From a virus: DNA of 25,229 bases. Below, in pieces: positions 8,917-15,595 of this stretch. How positions within the stretch are numbered: position 1 is the stretch's first letter; each line of letters starts with the position of its first letter. The stretch covers positions 1-25,229 of IMG/VR virus record IMGVR_UViG_3300042507_001041; one strand, written 5' to 3'. The position numbers and the translations under genes are program-made. Below the pieces are notes generated by a model. The model ran no database searches. It had not been told where the DNA came from and saw nothing but the letters and a program-made list of their open reading frames with translations.

Positions 8917-9187
8917 GTCTCATTTTTCTTTTTAATTCGTTATTCTCTATTTCAGTTCTTTGTCTTTCGTAAGTAAGGTAGGTAAGGCACTTCCGTATTC
9001 CCAATTTGGTAACTTCATCAAACTTTGTAACATCTCCTTTAGCGAGTGCATAGATTGAATTATACCATCCCCATTGCTTGTTGAACTGAGCGCGCTCTGA
9101 ATAGTCGTTTGTAGCTCCTTGTTCTTCATCATCTCCTGCTCCAAAGAGATAAGCGTAGCTTGAACTAAGTCGTTTCCTAAACGATAA
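8909..9187 (-). CDS. -1 frame extension of the tail chaperone (GT-like)
   Basis: This 92-codon stretch is open in the -1 frame relative to the chaperone gene from the nine-U run (9186-9194) to a TAA at 8909-8911. It has no usable start until an ATG near the end, so it needs a frameshift. Its codons have A/T-rich third positions like other genes here, and it encodes QWGWYNSIYALAKGDVTKF followed by YLTYERQRTEIENNEL, a tryptophan-rich then helical tail I recall from chaperone extensions in related phages. The TAA overlaps the ATG of the next gene. The start given assumes a slip at U UUU UUU, predicting a 256-residue fusion; the true slip could lie further downstream, because the first ~15 residues in this frame look less natural. 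A homopolymer sequencing error is the alternative. Confidence 0.68.
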   Translation of the reverse strand, partial: LSFRKRLSSSYAYLFGAGDDEEQGATNDYSERAQFNKQWGWYNSIYALAKGDVTKFDEVTKLGIRKCLTYLTYERQRTEIENNELKRKMRHG

Positions 9188-9678
9188 AAAAAAACCGAAG
9201 CAGCCATTGCAATATCTAACGGAGCGTATTTCATTAGTTCGGCAAATTCATCCGTTCCTGAATAACCCATTATTTCATACGTGCCTTGTTTCGTCTTTTT
9301 GGTTATCGGTCTGTATAAAACCGACATTGCTTTATGGAAACTTTCGACCTTACCGATATTATGGTCTAAGTCTACATACTCACCGAAACTCATATCCTCG
9401 AGATTAGGAATGAAGCCAAACTCCATACCTTGTATTTTAAATGTTGTTTTGAACTCCGTCTTTTGCTGGAATAGTTCGTTAAAATGATTCGCTAACCCAA
9501 CAACATCGCTCCATTTAATCTTTAATACGTCTTTCATATTTAAACCGCAGAAAATCTCAATAGACTTTTGTGCTATTAACTCTTCATCGTTTGAACCCTC
9601 AACAAGTTTTATAAACTTTTGATAGTTCATTAATGGAATTTCACTTAAACTTGTAGGAATTACTATTTCCGTTGTCAT
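8947..9678 (-). CDS. Tail assembly chaperone-like protein (0-frame, G-like)
   Basis: The 0-frame product has 243 residues. It begins MTTEIVIPTSLSEIPLMNYQKF and contains KFIKLVEGSNDEELIAQKSI, EFGFIPNLEDMSFGEYVDL, FHKAMSVLYRPITKKTKQG and APLDIAMAASVFFYRLGND, a set I associate with tail-assembly chaperones of Bacteroidetes phages. From about residue 165 the last ~78 residues overlap a long open -1 frame that has no start codon and encodes a typical chaperone extension. In this overlap the 0-frame third positions are unusually G/C-rich (GAG, AAG, CTC, GCG). A nine-U run, codons GUU UUU UUU UAU, marks the upstream edge and includes an in-frame U UUU UUU heptamer. The order after the terminase is unusual. 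Confidence 0.72.
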   Translation of the reverse strand: MTTEIVIPTSLSEIPLMNYQKFIKLVEGSNDEELIAQKSIEIFCGLNMKDVLKIKWSDVVGLANHFNELFQQKTEFKTTFKIQGMEFGFIPNLEDMSFGEYVDLDHNIGKVESFHKAMSVLYRPITKKTKQGTYEIMGYSGTDEFAELMKYAPLDIAMAASVFFYRLGNDLVQATLISLEQEMMKNKELQTTIQSALSSTSNGDGIIQSMHSLKEMLQSLMKLPNWEYGSALPTLLTKDKELK

Positions 9679-9690
9679 AATTATTTAACT

Positions 9691-9861
9691 TTATATTTGA
9701 TAATTGTAGTAAGCTAAGGCAATATCAAACGCTTTCGCTAACATTTGAGTATGTATTCGTATTTTCATAGGATCATCAAACACTATCCTAACCCTAATAC
9801 CTTTTTTTTCTAAGATGAATTTCTCAACTATGCGCACCATTAACGGTAGGTCATCTGTCAT
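9691..9861 (-). CDS. Small protein between terL and tail chaperone
   Basis: This 56-codon frame starts with ATG at 9859-9861, 9 bases after the terminase stop, and ends in TAA 12 bases before the chaperone start. It fills an otherwise empty 190-base gap. The product starts MTDDLPLMVRIVEKFILEKK and continues with strand-like RVRIVFDDPMKIRIHTQMLA and a helical end. No cysteine cluster, signal peptide or membrane segment is present. The good fit between flanking genes and natural-looking composition support it; the function is unknown. Confidence 0.6.
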   Translation of the reverse strand: MTDDLPLMVRIVEKFILEKKGIRVRIVFDDPMKIRIHTQMLAKAFDIALAYYNYQI

Positions 9862-9870
9862 TTATGTAAA

Positions 9871-11031
9871 TTAATGAATAAAATACTGCCCATAATGAGG
9901 GTTAACTCCCAACACTTCCATTTCGTGGTAACGGATTGCGTCTATTGAGTGGTTATTAAAGTCGATAGGCTTATTAAGACGAACGCCAGTTTTATCAGTG
10001 TCCCAAATGTAACCGCGCAATTCTTTGATTAGATTAGTGCTGTTTGAGGTTACCAAATACTCTTGGCTTTGCATTATTTGAATACCGAAGTTTATTGAGT
10101 CTTTGCCTTTTGTTACGCCTTTAATCGTCTTTCCGTATCTTCTTATTTCTTCGATTGACTTAGGTTCTGAGCTGTCCGCATAAATTGGTACGTTACCAGG
10201 TAGCACTTTAGCTATGTCGCTGTTTATCATTCCTGTTTTGTAAACAAGTTCGTTTAAGATTCTTTGACCATTCCATGTATAAACTTCAACGGCTGCTGTT
10301 GGGTCGTTTGTATATCCAAAGTCAAGTCCTATTCCTATCAATCTCGCATCACTTGGAACTTTGTCTATTTGTTTCCAGTTGCTGAATATAACGCCTTCTA
10401 ACATTCCTATTTCACCTAAACCATATACACGCCACCAATTACTCCAATAAGTGCTTGTAAGAGCTTTTTCTCTATTCTTTTCTATTTGGTCAATAATTGA
10501 CTTGTCAAGAGCTTCGTTGTCTTTGTAGGTTAGAATTATAAAGTCTGCATCAGGTTCGTCTTTTAGTTCGGTATGTACCCAGAATTCGCTGGTAGGGTTA
10601 AAATCTAAGTAAACAAATTTCTTTGTTCTAATATTAAGCTGCTGGAAACTTTCAAAGTTTACGTTGTTACATTCGTTTATAAATAGAATATCACGCCTTG
10701 CACCCCTTAATTTGTCGGGTTGGTCTGCGCTAAAAAATTCAATGTAACTGCCTTTATTAAATCGATATGTGAGACTTGACTGATTGAAATTACCTTCGTT
10801 AAAATTACCTATCCATCGCATTATTTTTATAAAATCTTTTAATGCTCCTCTTTTAATATGTGGTATTGATTCAGCAACTACCGATATTTCGCTGTTCGGG
10901 TTATCAATAGCATACTGAATTAAAAAAGTAAGTATTGTAAACGTTTTCGAACTTGAAGTTCCGCCCTGGATAATTCTAATTCTTTTTTTTAATTGTGCTA
11001 TTTTTTTCTGCGCTGTTGTTTTAGTCAACAT
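9871..11031 (-). CDS. terL: Terminase large subunit
   Basis: This ATP-driven DNA-packaging motor and nuclease has 386 residues, a usual though short length. The Walker A motif GGTSSSKT is at residues 23-30, followed by a Walker B-like segment (RDILFINECNNVNF) and the coupling region VYLDFNPTSEFWVH. The C-terminal RNase H-like nuclease is marked by IGIGLDFGYTNDPTAAVEV, PIYADSSEPKSIEEIRRYG and NHSIDAIRYHEME; the aspartates in the first, second and last of these are the likely metal ligands. Its ATG overlaps the small-subunit stop by 11 bases. It ends 9 bases before a small gene and, unusually, no portal gene follows. Confidence 0.93.
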   Translation of the reverse strand: MLTKTTAQKKIAQLKKRIRIIQGGTSSSKTFTILTFLIQYAIDNPNSEISVVAESIPHIKRGALKDFIKIMRWIGNFNEGNFNQSSLTYRFNKGSYIEFFSADQPDKLRGARRDILFINECNNVNFESFQQLNIRTKKFVYLDFNPTSEFWVHTELKDEPDADFIILTYKDNEALDKSIIDQIEKNREKALTSTYWSNWWRVYGLGEIGMLEGVIFSNWKQIDKVPSDARLIGIGLDFGYTNDPTAAVEVYTWNGQRILNELVYKTGMINSDIAKVLPGNVPIYADSSEPKSIEEIRRYGKTIKGVTKGKDSINFGIQIMQSQEYLVTSNSTNLIKELRGYIWDTDKTGVRLNKPIDFNNHSIDAIRYHEMEVLGVNPHYGQYFIH

Positions 11032-11371
11032 CTATATCAAGTTTATTAAATATAGGTTTTTCAGCTTCTTCGGTTACCGTGTGGTTCATTGCCAATTTAC
11101 GTAGCTCTTCAGGTGAAGCAATCAGTTTCATTAACGCCATTTGTAAAGCTGGTGCGTTTGACTTATACCATTTTGAACGCATTGAAACTTTTAATTCAGT
11201 TCTGTTTTGGTTTAATAATTCTTTTAGCTCCTCCGATTTTTCCATTTCCCAAGCATAAAATGTACTGGAGGAAATAGGAAGGTAGGCTATAATATCATCA
11301 AAAAAAAACAATCGGTGTTTAACAATCATTTCTTTTGCTTGTTCGTATATCTTTTTTTTATCGTATCCCAT
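11021..11371 (-). CDS. terS: Terminase small subunit
   Basis: The 116-residue protein is encoded immediately upstream of terL with an 11-base overlap, as expected for the DNA-recognition subunit of the packaging motor. The N-terminal half contains a helix-turn-helix-like segment (HRLFFFDDIIAYLPISSSTF, then YAWEMEKSEELKELLNQNR). The middle has RSKWYKSNAPALQMALMKLI, typical of small terminases of Bacteroidetes phages, and the end is acidic. It starts 22 bases after the folE stop, so packaging genes follow the DNA-modification cassette directly and may share its transcript. Confidence 0.82.
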   Translation of the reverse strand: MGYDKKKIYEQAKEMIVKHRLFFFDDIIAYLPISSSTFYAWEMEKSEELKELLNQNRTELKVSMRSKWYKSNAPALQMALMKLIASPEELRKLAMNHTVTEEAEKPIFNKLDIDVD

Positions 11372-11392
11372 TGTACGTTGTAATTTCGTTGT

Positions 11393-11938
11393 TTATTTTA
11401 TTAAATTTAAAAATTCATTACGAGCGTTTAAATCAGTTTTGAATACTCCTAACATTTTGGATGTTGATGTCCATGTATCATGTTTTTTAACGCCTCGCAT
11501 ACACATACAAAGGTGCTGCGCCTTTAAATGAACTGCTACTCCTTTTGGATTAAGTTCGTTTTGTAATCGTTCTGCAATTTGTGATGTTATTCTTTCTTGG
11601 TTTTGAAAACGATTTGCGTATAAATCAACCGTTCGTGCTAATTTACTTAAACCTACTATTTTTTCATTAGGAATATAAGCTACGTCAGCAGTACCAAAAA
11701 ATGGTGCAGTATGGTGTTCACATATCGAATAAAAAGGAATATTTGTTTGAATTATCATTTCATCAGTTCCTTCAGCATCAAAAGTTGTAAAATTAAATTC
11801 CTTTGGTTCTAAAAATTCACGCATAAATTTGATGTAACGCTTTGGTGTATCTTTTAAACCTTCTCGATTAGTATCTTCTCCTAAATGTTCTAAAATAGCT
11901 TTAAAATGCCATTCAGGGCTGTTTATAATATATTCCAT
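11393..11938 (-). CDS. folE: GTP cyclohydrolase I
   Basis: FolE converts GTP to 7,8-dihydroneopterin triphosphate, the first step of preQ0 and folate synthesis. At 181 residues it is near the usual core length. The zinc site is intact: C73-E-H75-H76 in YSICEHHTAPFFG and C144 in QHLCMCMRG. Other family blocks are NREGLKDTPKRYIKFM, IVGLSKLARTVDLYANRFQ and LKAQHLCM. The start overlaps the queE stop by 16 bases, making it the last gene of a queC-queD-queE-folE run downstream of dpdA. In this setting it supplies the 7-deazaguanine pathway, not primarily host folate. Identity is very safe. Confidence 0.95.
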   Translation of the reverse strand: MEYIINSPEWHFKAILEHLGEDTNREGLKDTPKRYIKFMREFLEPKEFNFTTFDAEGTDEMIIQTNIPFYSICEHHTAPFFGTADVAYIPNEKIVGLSKLARTVDLYANRFQNQERITSQIAERLQNELNPKGVAVHLKAQHLCMCMRGVKKHDTWTSTSKMLGVFKTDLNARNEFLNLIK

Positions 11939-12525
11939 ATTTTATGATTTTGAAGTGATAATTTCCATTTTGGATTTTGTATACATAAGTCAATGCAATG
12001 TTTTAAATTATCCGTGTTTATGTTAAAACCATCTGAATGCGGACTTAACCAATAATGATTTGCTTGTATACTTGGTTCGGGAATAGATTGACCTTTATGT
12101 CTTACATAACGTAATTCACTTACTCCGTTTTGAAAGTTTTTTTTTATTACGTGTTCTGCTACCTTTGGAGAAACACAGATAAAATCTAAGCCTTCGGGTG
12201 CAGGATGAAGACCGCTTGTTTCTACTGCTTGATAATATCCGTTTTGTTTAAAATAACAAATAATTTCAAAAGTTAATTGGTCTAAAGGTTCACCACCAGT
12301 CCAAGTAATTTCTTTACATCCATTTGCGTTTTCACTAATCCAATTTTCAATTTCTTGGATTTTCATTTCTTTGCCGCTTTCAAATTCAGTATCGCATTTT
12401 ATTCCAGCCGAAAAACAAGCATTTTTTGCTTTGCAACCTTGTAATCTTATAAATATTGTTGGCGTTCCTATTCTGGCTCCCTCACCTTGAAGGGAATAAA
12501 AAATTTCACTTACTTTTAATTTCAT
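11923..12525 (-). CDS. queE: 7-carboxy-7-deazaguanine synthase (radical SAM)
   Basis: QueE rearranges 6-carboxy-tetrahydropterin to 7-carboxy-7-deazaguanine. The 200-residue protein shows the family start FYSLQGEGARIGTPTIFIRL and the SAM-binding TWTGGEPLDQ. The iron-sulphur region reads LQGCKAKNACFSAGIKCDT, so the cysteines are C31, C37 and C44 (C-x5-C-x6-C) in place of the usual C-x3-C-x2-C, while the following Asp-Thr is kept. ETSGLHP and VSPK motifs further along match QueE. It overlaps queD by 20 bases and folE by 16. The variant spacing does not exclude activity, since other QueE branches also have expanded cysteine loops. Confidence 0.92.
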   Translation of the reverse strand: MKLKVSEIFYSLQGEGARIGTPTIFIRLQGCKAKNACFSAGIKCDTEFESGKEMKIQEIENWISENANGCKEITWTGGEPLDQLTFEIICYFKQNGYYQAVETSGLHPAPEGLDFICVSPKVAEHVIKKNFQNGVSELRYVRHKGQSIPEPSIQANHYWLSPHSDGFNINTDNLKHCIDLCIQNPKWKLSLQNHKIWNIL

Positions 12526-12919
12526 AAATAACGTTTGAAGATTCTGTTTCTGCTAATTGTATTTCGGTTATTTTTAAACCTGTTTCGTTTTGTATTCGTG
12601 TAAATAACCAAATTGCCATGTTTTCTGCTGAGGTTTCAAAAGGTAGTTTTTTAATTGGTTCATTTGCTAACTCCAAAACAAACACCAGTGGGTCGTTTTC
12701 ATATAATAAAAACCAGTGACAATATTCTTTTATAATTGGTTCAACCAATTTATCAATATCTGAAAATAAAAATGTAATTCCTCCTTCGTTAATTTGTTCA
12801 AATTTAAACTTACATTTTACTTTGTAAGTATGCCCGTGAATGCGACCACATTTTTCACCACCAGCTTTATTTCTATGCGCTGCGTAAAAGTGATATTTTT
12901 TTTCTATTATCATAACCAT
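12506..12919 (-). CDS. queD: 6-carboxy-5,6,7,8-tetrahydropterin synthase
   Basis: QueD, of the PTPS family, converts dihydroneopterin triphosphate to 6-carboxy-tetrahydropterin. The protein has 137 residues, or 135 if it starts at the second ATG (12911-12913), which overlaps the queC TGA as ATGA and is probably the real start. In 137-residue numbering the zinc histidines are H15 (HFYAAHRN), H28 and H30 (CGRIHGHTY), and C24 is the expected catalytic cysteine. LFSDIDKLVEPIIKEYC and SAENMAIWLFTRI are further family blocks, and the AETESS glutamate near the end matches the substrate-binding residue. It lies between queC and queE in one overlapping unit. Confidence 0.94.
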   Translation of the reverse strand: MVMIIEKKYHFYAAHRNKAGGEKCGRIHGHTYKVKCKFKFEQINEGGITFLFSDIDKLVEPIIKEYCHWFLLYENDPLVFVLELANEPIKKLPFETSAENMAIWLFTRIQNETGLKITEIQLAETESSNVIYEIKSK

Positions 12920-13572
12920 CCTTTTTGTTTTGCTTCATAATAACCTTTAACTCTTAATTCAGTTGCTGGATTATTATTTAATCCATAACCCCACTCATTT
13001 TTTATCATATTTCCATTATAATCTGTTAATGTATCATTTATTATTACATCTAAACAATTCAAATCTTTTGCCATTTTCCATGTTTCTGCTTTATTCAAAT
13101 ACATTAAAGGAGTGTGTATTTTAACGTCTCCAATTCCCAATCCGAGGCTCAAAGATAATTCAATTGCATCAATAGTTGTCTGTCTGCAATCTGGGTATCC
13201 TGAGTAATCCGTTTGACACACTCCCGTAACTATATTATTTGCTCTAATTTCAGCACAATAAGAACCTGCAATAGTCAAAAATAAAATATTTCTTCCAGCT
13301 GTAAAACTTGCTGGTAATTCTTGATTAATTTTACTTTTTTTATTGTGATTTGTGTTTTCTGTTAAACTACTCGGCGCAAGTAAATTTTTTACGTCAAATA
13401 TTTTATAATTAACATCAATATTATTCGCTATTTTTTGAGCCTGTATTAATTCTTGTTTATGCATTTGTCCGTAATCAAATCCAATAGCATAAATCTCTTT
13501 AAAATGTTTTTTTGCCCAATATAAACAGGTTGTTGAGTCCTGACCTCCGCTTAATAAAATTACTGTTTTCAT
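12910..13572 (-). CDS. queC: 7-cyano-7-deazaguanine (preQ0) synthase, zinc site lost
   Basis: QueC uses ATP and ammonia to turn 7-carboxy-7-deazaguanine into preQ0. The 220-residue protein has the PP-loop SGGQDST at residues 8-14, then IGFDYGQMHKQELIQA, LPASFTAGRNILFLTIAGS, GVCQTDYSGYPDCR and HTPLMYLNKAETWKMA, all as in the family. The C-terminal zinc site normally formed by four cysteines (CYNG ... C-x2-C-x2-C) is gone: the equivalent residues appear to be D184, L198, N201 and T204 in TDYNG ... GYGLNNNPATELR. The surrounding sequence and length are kept, so this looks like a tolerated variant and not decay. The start overlaps the dpdA stop as ATGA. Confidence 0.92.
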   Translation of the reverse strand: MKTVILLSGGQDSTTCLYWAKKHFKEIYAIGFDYGQMHKQELIQAQKIANNIDVNYKIFDVKNLLAPSSLTENTNHNKKSKINQELPASFTAGRNILFLTIAGSYCAEIRANNIVTGVCQTDYSGYPDCRQTTIDAIELSLSLGLGIGDVKIHTPLMYLNKAETWKMAKDLNCLDVIINDTLTDYNGNMIKNEWGYGLNNNPATELRVKGYYEAKQKGWL

Positions 13573-14300
13573 AAATTGTTTTCTGCGTATTTTGAAAATT
13601 TAACCCATTCGTTAAAATTATTTAGAGCCGTCATATTTGTTTTAACTCTTTGTCCTATTTCTTTATTTCGTTTTTTCATTGTTTTTCCATCAAACCAATA
13701 AACAGAACCAAATCTATTGCCCGATAACCATGATGTACTATCAACAGAATAAAATTTATATTTTTCTAATCCTTTTAAATTTGTAAATCCTAATCCGTGA
13801 ACTTTACAGTTATTTTGTTGTGCTATTTTTAATAATGGAAAAAAAATATTGTATTGACTGCTTTTTATTTCTTTAGTAACAATTCCACCAATAGCAATAA
13901 AATTATATTCTTTACACATTTGTTTCCAATATTCTAACCCTCTTGACTTATGCCATACAGGAATACACTGTTTATTTGTCAATTTTTCAAGTTTATTTCT
14001 TAATCTCTCAACCTCTTTTATTCCTACAATTGAATCAATATCTAATTCAAAAAAATATTTTACATTGTATTTATTAATAAAATTAGCATATTCAACTATA
14101 TAATTATCCCAATTTAAGTTCGAACCTGATTTATTCATATAAGTAAACGCACCACTATCCAATAAAAACATATTATATTTTAATATATTTTTTTCTTCAC
14201 CTTTTATATAAACAAAACTTTCAAGTCTATTAAAATCAAAAAAATCTCTATTTTCCCAACAATGCTGATTCCATCCACTTCCTGCTAAAAAAATTTTCAT
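13569..14300 (-). CDS. dpdA: DpdA-like DNA 7-deazaguanine transglycosylase
   Basis: This 243-residue protein matches short phage DpdA proteins, relatives of tRNA-guanine transglycosylase that exchange guanine in DNA for a 7-deazaguanine such as preQ0. It shows LLDSGAFTYM with D48, ELDIDS with D87 and D89, PVWHKS with H117, AIGGIV (G138-G139), HGLGFTNL at 168-175, and YSVDSTSWLSG with D187. D48 and D187 are the expected catalytic aspartates. The cysteine zinc site of bacterial Tgt is absent, as expected for compact phage forms. ATGA overlaps join it to the ParB-like gene upstream and queC downstream. The gene is markedly AT-rich. Identity is strong; base product and site specificity are not visible. 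Confidence 0.87.
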   Translation of the reverse strand: MKIFLAGSGWNQHCWENRDFFDFNRLESFVYIKGEEKNILKYNMFLLDSGAFTYMNKSGSNLNWDNYIVEYANFINKYNVKYFFELDIDSIVGIKEVERLRNKLEKLTNKQCIPVWHKSRGLEYWKQMCKEYNFIAIGGIVTKEIKSSQYNIFFPLLKIAQQNNCKVHGLGFTNLKGLEKYKFYSVDSTSWLSGNRFGSVYWFDGKTMKKRNKEIGQRVKTNMTALNNFNEWVKFSKYAENNL

Positions 14301-14839
14301 AAACCTAATAATTTAAAAACTATCTGTTCTTTGCTTCCGCTATGTTTTTTAAATGCTTCGGTTACACTTTCAAAATCTTCATCCGTATATTCTAAAATAA
14401 TTTTATTTTTCTGTTCTTTTGATTCGTTATTCTCTTCAAAAAAATCTTCCAAATTTATATCGTTATTAAATATAGGAACTTCTAATCCCCACTCATTTAA
14501 CTTTTCAGAATCCCATTCGTTTGCAAGTGCATCCCATTCCCATTCTCCAAAACCTACGTTGTCTTTTATTAAAAATTCGTGTTTTTGTTCCTCAGTCCAT
14601 TCGTCTGCTACTATAATTGGTATTTCTTTTAATCCTATCTCTTTACACGCTTTTAAACGCATATTACCACCCAAGACAACGTATTTATTATCTACGTCCG
14701 TAAAAACGATTAAAGGTCGTTTATTTAGCATATCAGGGAACTCCTTTATTGAAGTTACTAACTTATTAAATTTTCCGTCTTTTATTATTCTTGGGTTCTT
14801 TGGGTTTGGTTTAACCTCACTTATTTTAACTAACTTCAT
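14297..14839 (-). CDS. ParB-like nuclease-domain protein coupled to dpdA
   Basis: The 180-residue protein has an N-terminal ParB/sulfiredoxin-type domain: LVKISEVKPNPKNPRIIKDG, RPLIVFTDVDNKYVVLGGNM with RLKACKEIG, and KEIPIIVADEWTEEQKHEF. A segment KDNVGFGEWEWDALANEWD follows, then an acidic linker and a C-terminal piece (ILEYTDEDFESVTEAFKKH). Proteins of this kind often sit beside phage DNA methyltransferases. Here the stop overlaps the dpdA start as ATGA, so the two are probably made together, and it may be a DNA-targeting or loading partner of the transglycosylase. That partnership is inference; a nuclease or regulatory role is also possible. Confidence 0.82.
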   Translation of the reverse strand: MKLVKISEVKPNPKNPRIIKDGKFNKLVTSIKEFPDMLNKRPLIVFTDVDNKYVVLGGNMRLKACKEIGLKEIPIIVADEWTEEQKHEFLIKDNVGFGEWEWDALANEWDSEKLNEWGLEVPIFNNDINLEDFFEENNESKEQKNKIILEYTDEDFESVTEAFKKHSGSKEQIVFKLLGL

Positions 14840-15079
14840 TTAATTAGAATTATATTTATATGTGTTGAATTCGTCTTTTGTTACTGCGTGTATTTCTAAA
14901 GAATACAACTTGTAATCAATAAACACACAGTAGTTTATTTCTGCTACTTTCATTATTAATCTTAAAGCGTTCCAGTCTGATTTATGTTTACTTGGATTCA
15001 TAAATACTATGTAATAATCGCTTTTAAGAATTAAGCTACACACTTTTTTCGTTCGTGTTTTTGGAAAGGTTATCTTCAT
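14840..15079 (-). CDS. Small phage protein of unknown function
   Basis: The 79-residue basic protein starts MKITFPKTRTKKVCSLILKS and continues with strand/helix-type segments (DYYIVFMNPSKHKSDWNALR). It has no membrane segment or recognisable domain. Its TAA is directly followed by the ATG of the ParB-like gene, suggesting co-expression with the DNA-modification operon. The first 44 bases overlap the end of the 56-codon RCM gene in another frame, so one of the two starts could be misplaced; an internal Met start (residue 27 or 43) would shorten it. I do not recognise the family. Confidence 0.62.
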   Translation of the reverse strand: MKITFPKTRTKKVCSLILKSDYYIVFMNPSKHKSDWNALRLIMKVAEINYCVFIDYKLYSLEIHAVTKDEFNTYKYNSN

Positions 15080-15206
15080 AACTTGTAGAACAAACTGCTA
15101 AACGTTGGTCTATGTCTTCGTATTCACTTACCATTGTGTCATCAGTCATGCATCGTTGAATGAAATCCGACTTTGTTTCTTCTGCTGTTGGTTTAGGAAT
15201 TGGCAT
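15036..15206 (-). CDS. Small phage protein with MPIPKP...RCM motif
   Basis: This 56-codon gene starts with ATG at 15204-15206, overlapping the preceding gene by 14 bases, and ends in TAG inside the start of the next. The product reads MPIPKPTAEETKSDFIQRCM, then VSEYEDIDQRLAVCSTSYED. The IPKP...F..RCM...(E)...QR.AVC pattern is one I recall in many phages, alone or at the N-terminus of head-module proteins. Its role is unknown. The strong motif makes the gene credible despite its size and the overlap. Confidence 0.75.
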   Translation of the reverse strand: MPIPKPTAEETKSDFIQRCMTDDTMVSEYEDIDQRLAVCSTSYEDNLSKNTNEKSV

Positions 15207-15591
15207 CTTCGTAAGTGTTATAAACTTGTTTTAATTGGTTTACTCTTTCTAAAATACATGACCCGCAGCTTGTTGGTTCGTTACGTACTCCAAACACTCT
15301 TGAATGAATTGCAAGTATTGTTTTTTGTTCACTTGGTTTTATTGCTTCCGCCTTTTTGTCAAACCATTCTTTTAACCAATCGTACTCAGCTTGTTCTAAA
15401 CACTTCGCCTTTCTGTACGGAAACAACTCGTTTAACTTTGCTTTGCGTTCATCGCACCCGCAATCTTCACCTAATAACCATTTAGCTACCTTTGCTACTC
15501 CAGTTGCTTCTAATACCTTTTCTACTGTATCTCCTAATCCTTCACTTTGTGCTGCTAATATTTCAGCTTTAGTTCGTCTTTTTCTTGCCAT
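15193..15591 (-). CDS. Cysteine-containing phage protein, unknown function
   Basis: The 132-residue protein starts MARKRRTKAEILAAQSEGLG with a basic, Ala-rich N-terminus, continues with VLEATGVAKVAKWLLGEDCG and CDERKAKLNELFPYRKAKCL, and near the end has NEPTSCGSCILERVNQLKQ. The CGC and CGSC pairs could bind a metal. The mixture of helix and cysteine motifs is one I recall from a Bacteroidetes phage family without known function. It follows the sigma-like gene closely and overlaps the RCM gene start. A DNA-binding or packaging role would be guesswork. Confidence 0.72.
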   Translation of the reverse strand: MARKRRTKAEILAAQSEGLGDTVEKVLEATGVAKVAKWLLGEDCGCDERKAKLNELFPYRKAKCLEQAEYDWLKEWFDKKAEAIKPSEQKTILAIHSRVFGVRNEPTSCGSCILERVNQLKQVYNTYEDANS

Positions 15592-15595
15592 GTTT

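Noticed and set aside
14331-14843. Plus-strand open frame of 170 codons opposite the ParB-like gene
   Set aside because: It mirrors the well-recognised ParB-like gene and shows no domain. Its start and end follow from the codon bias of the real gene.
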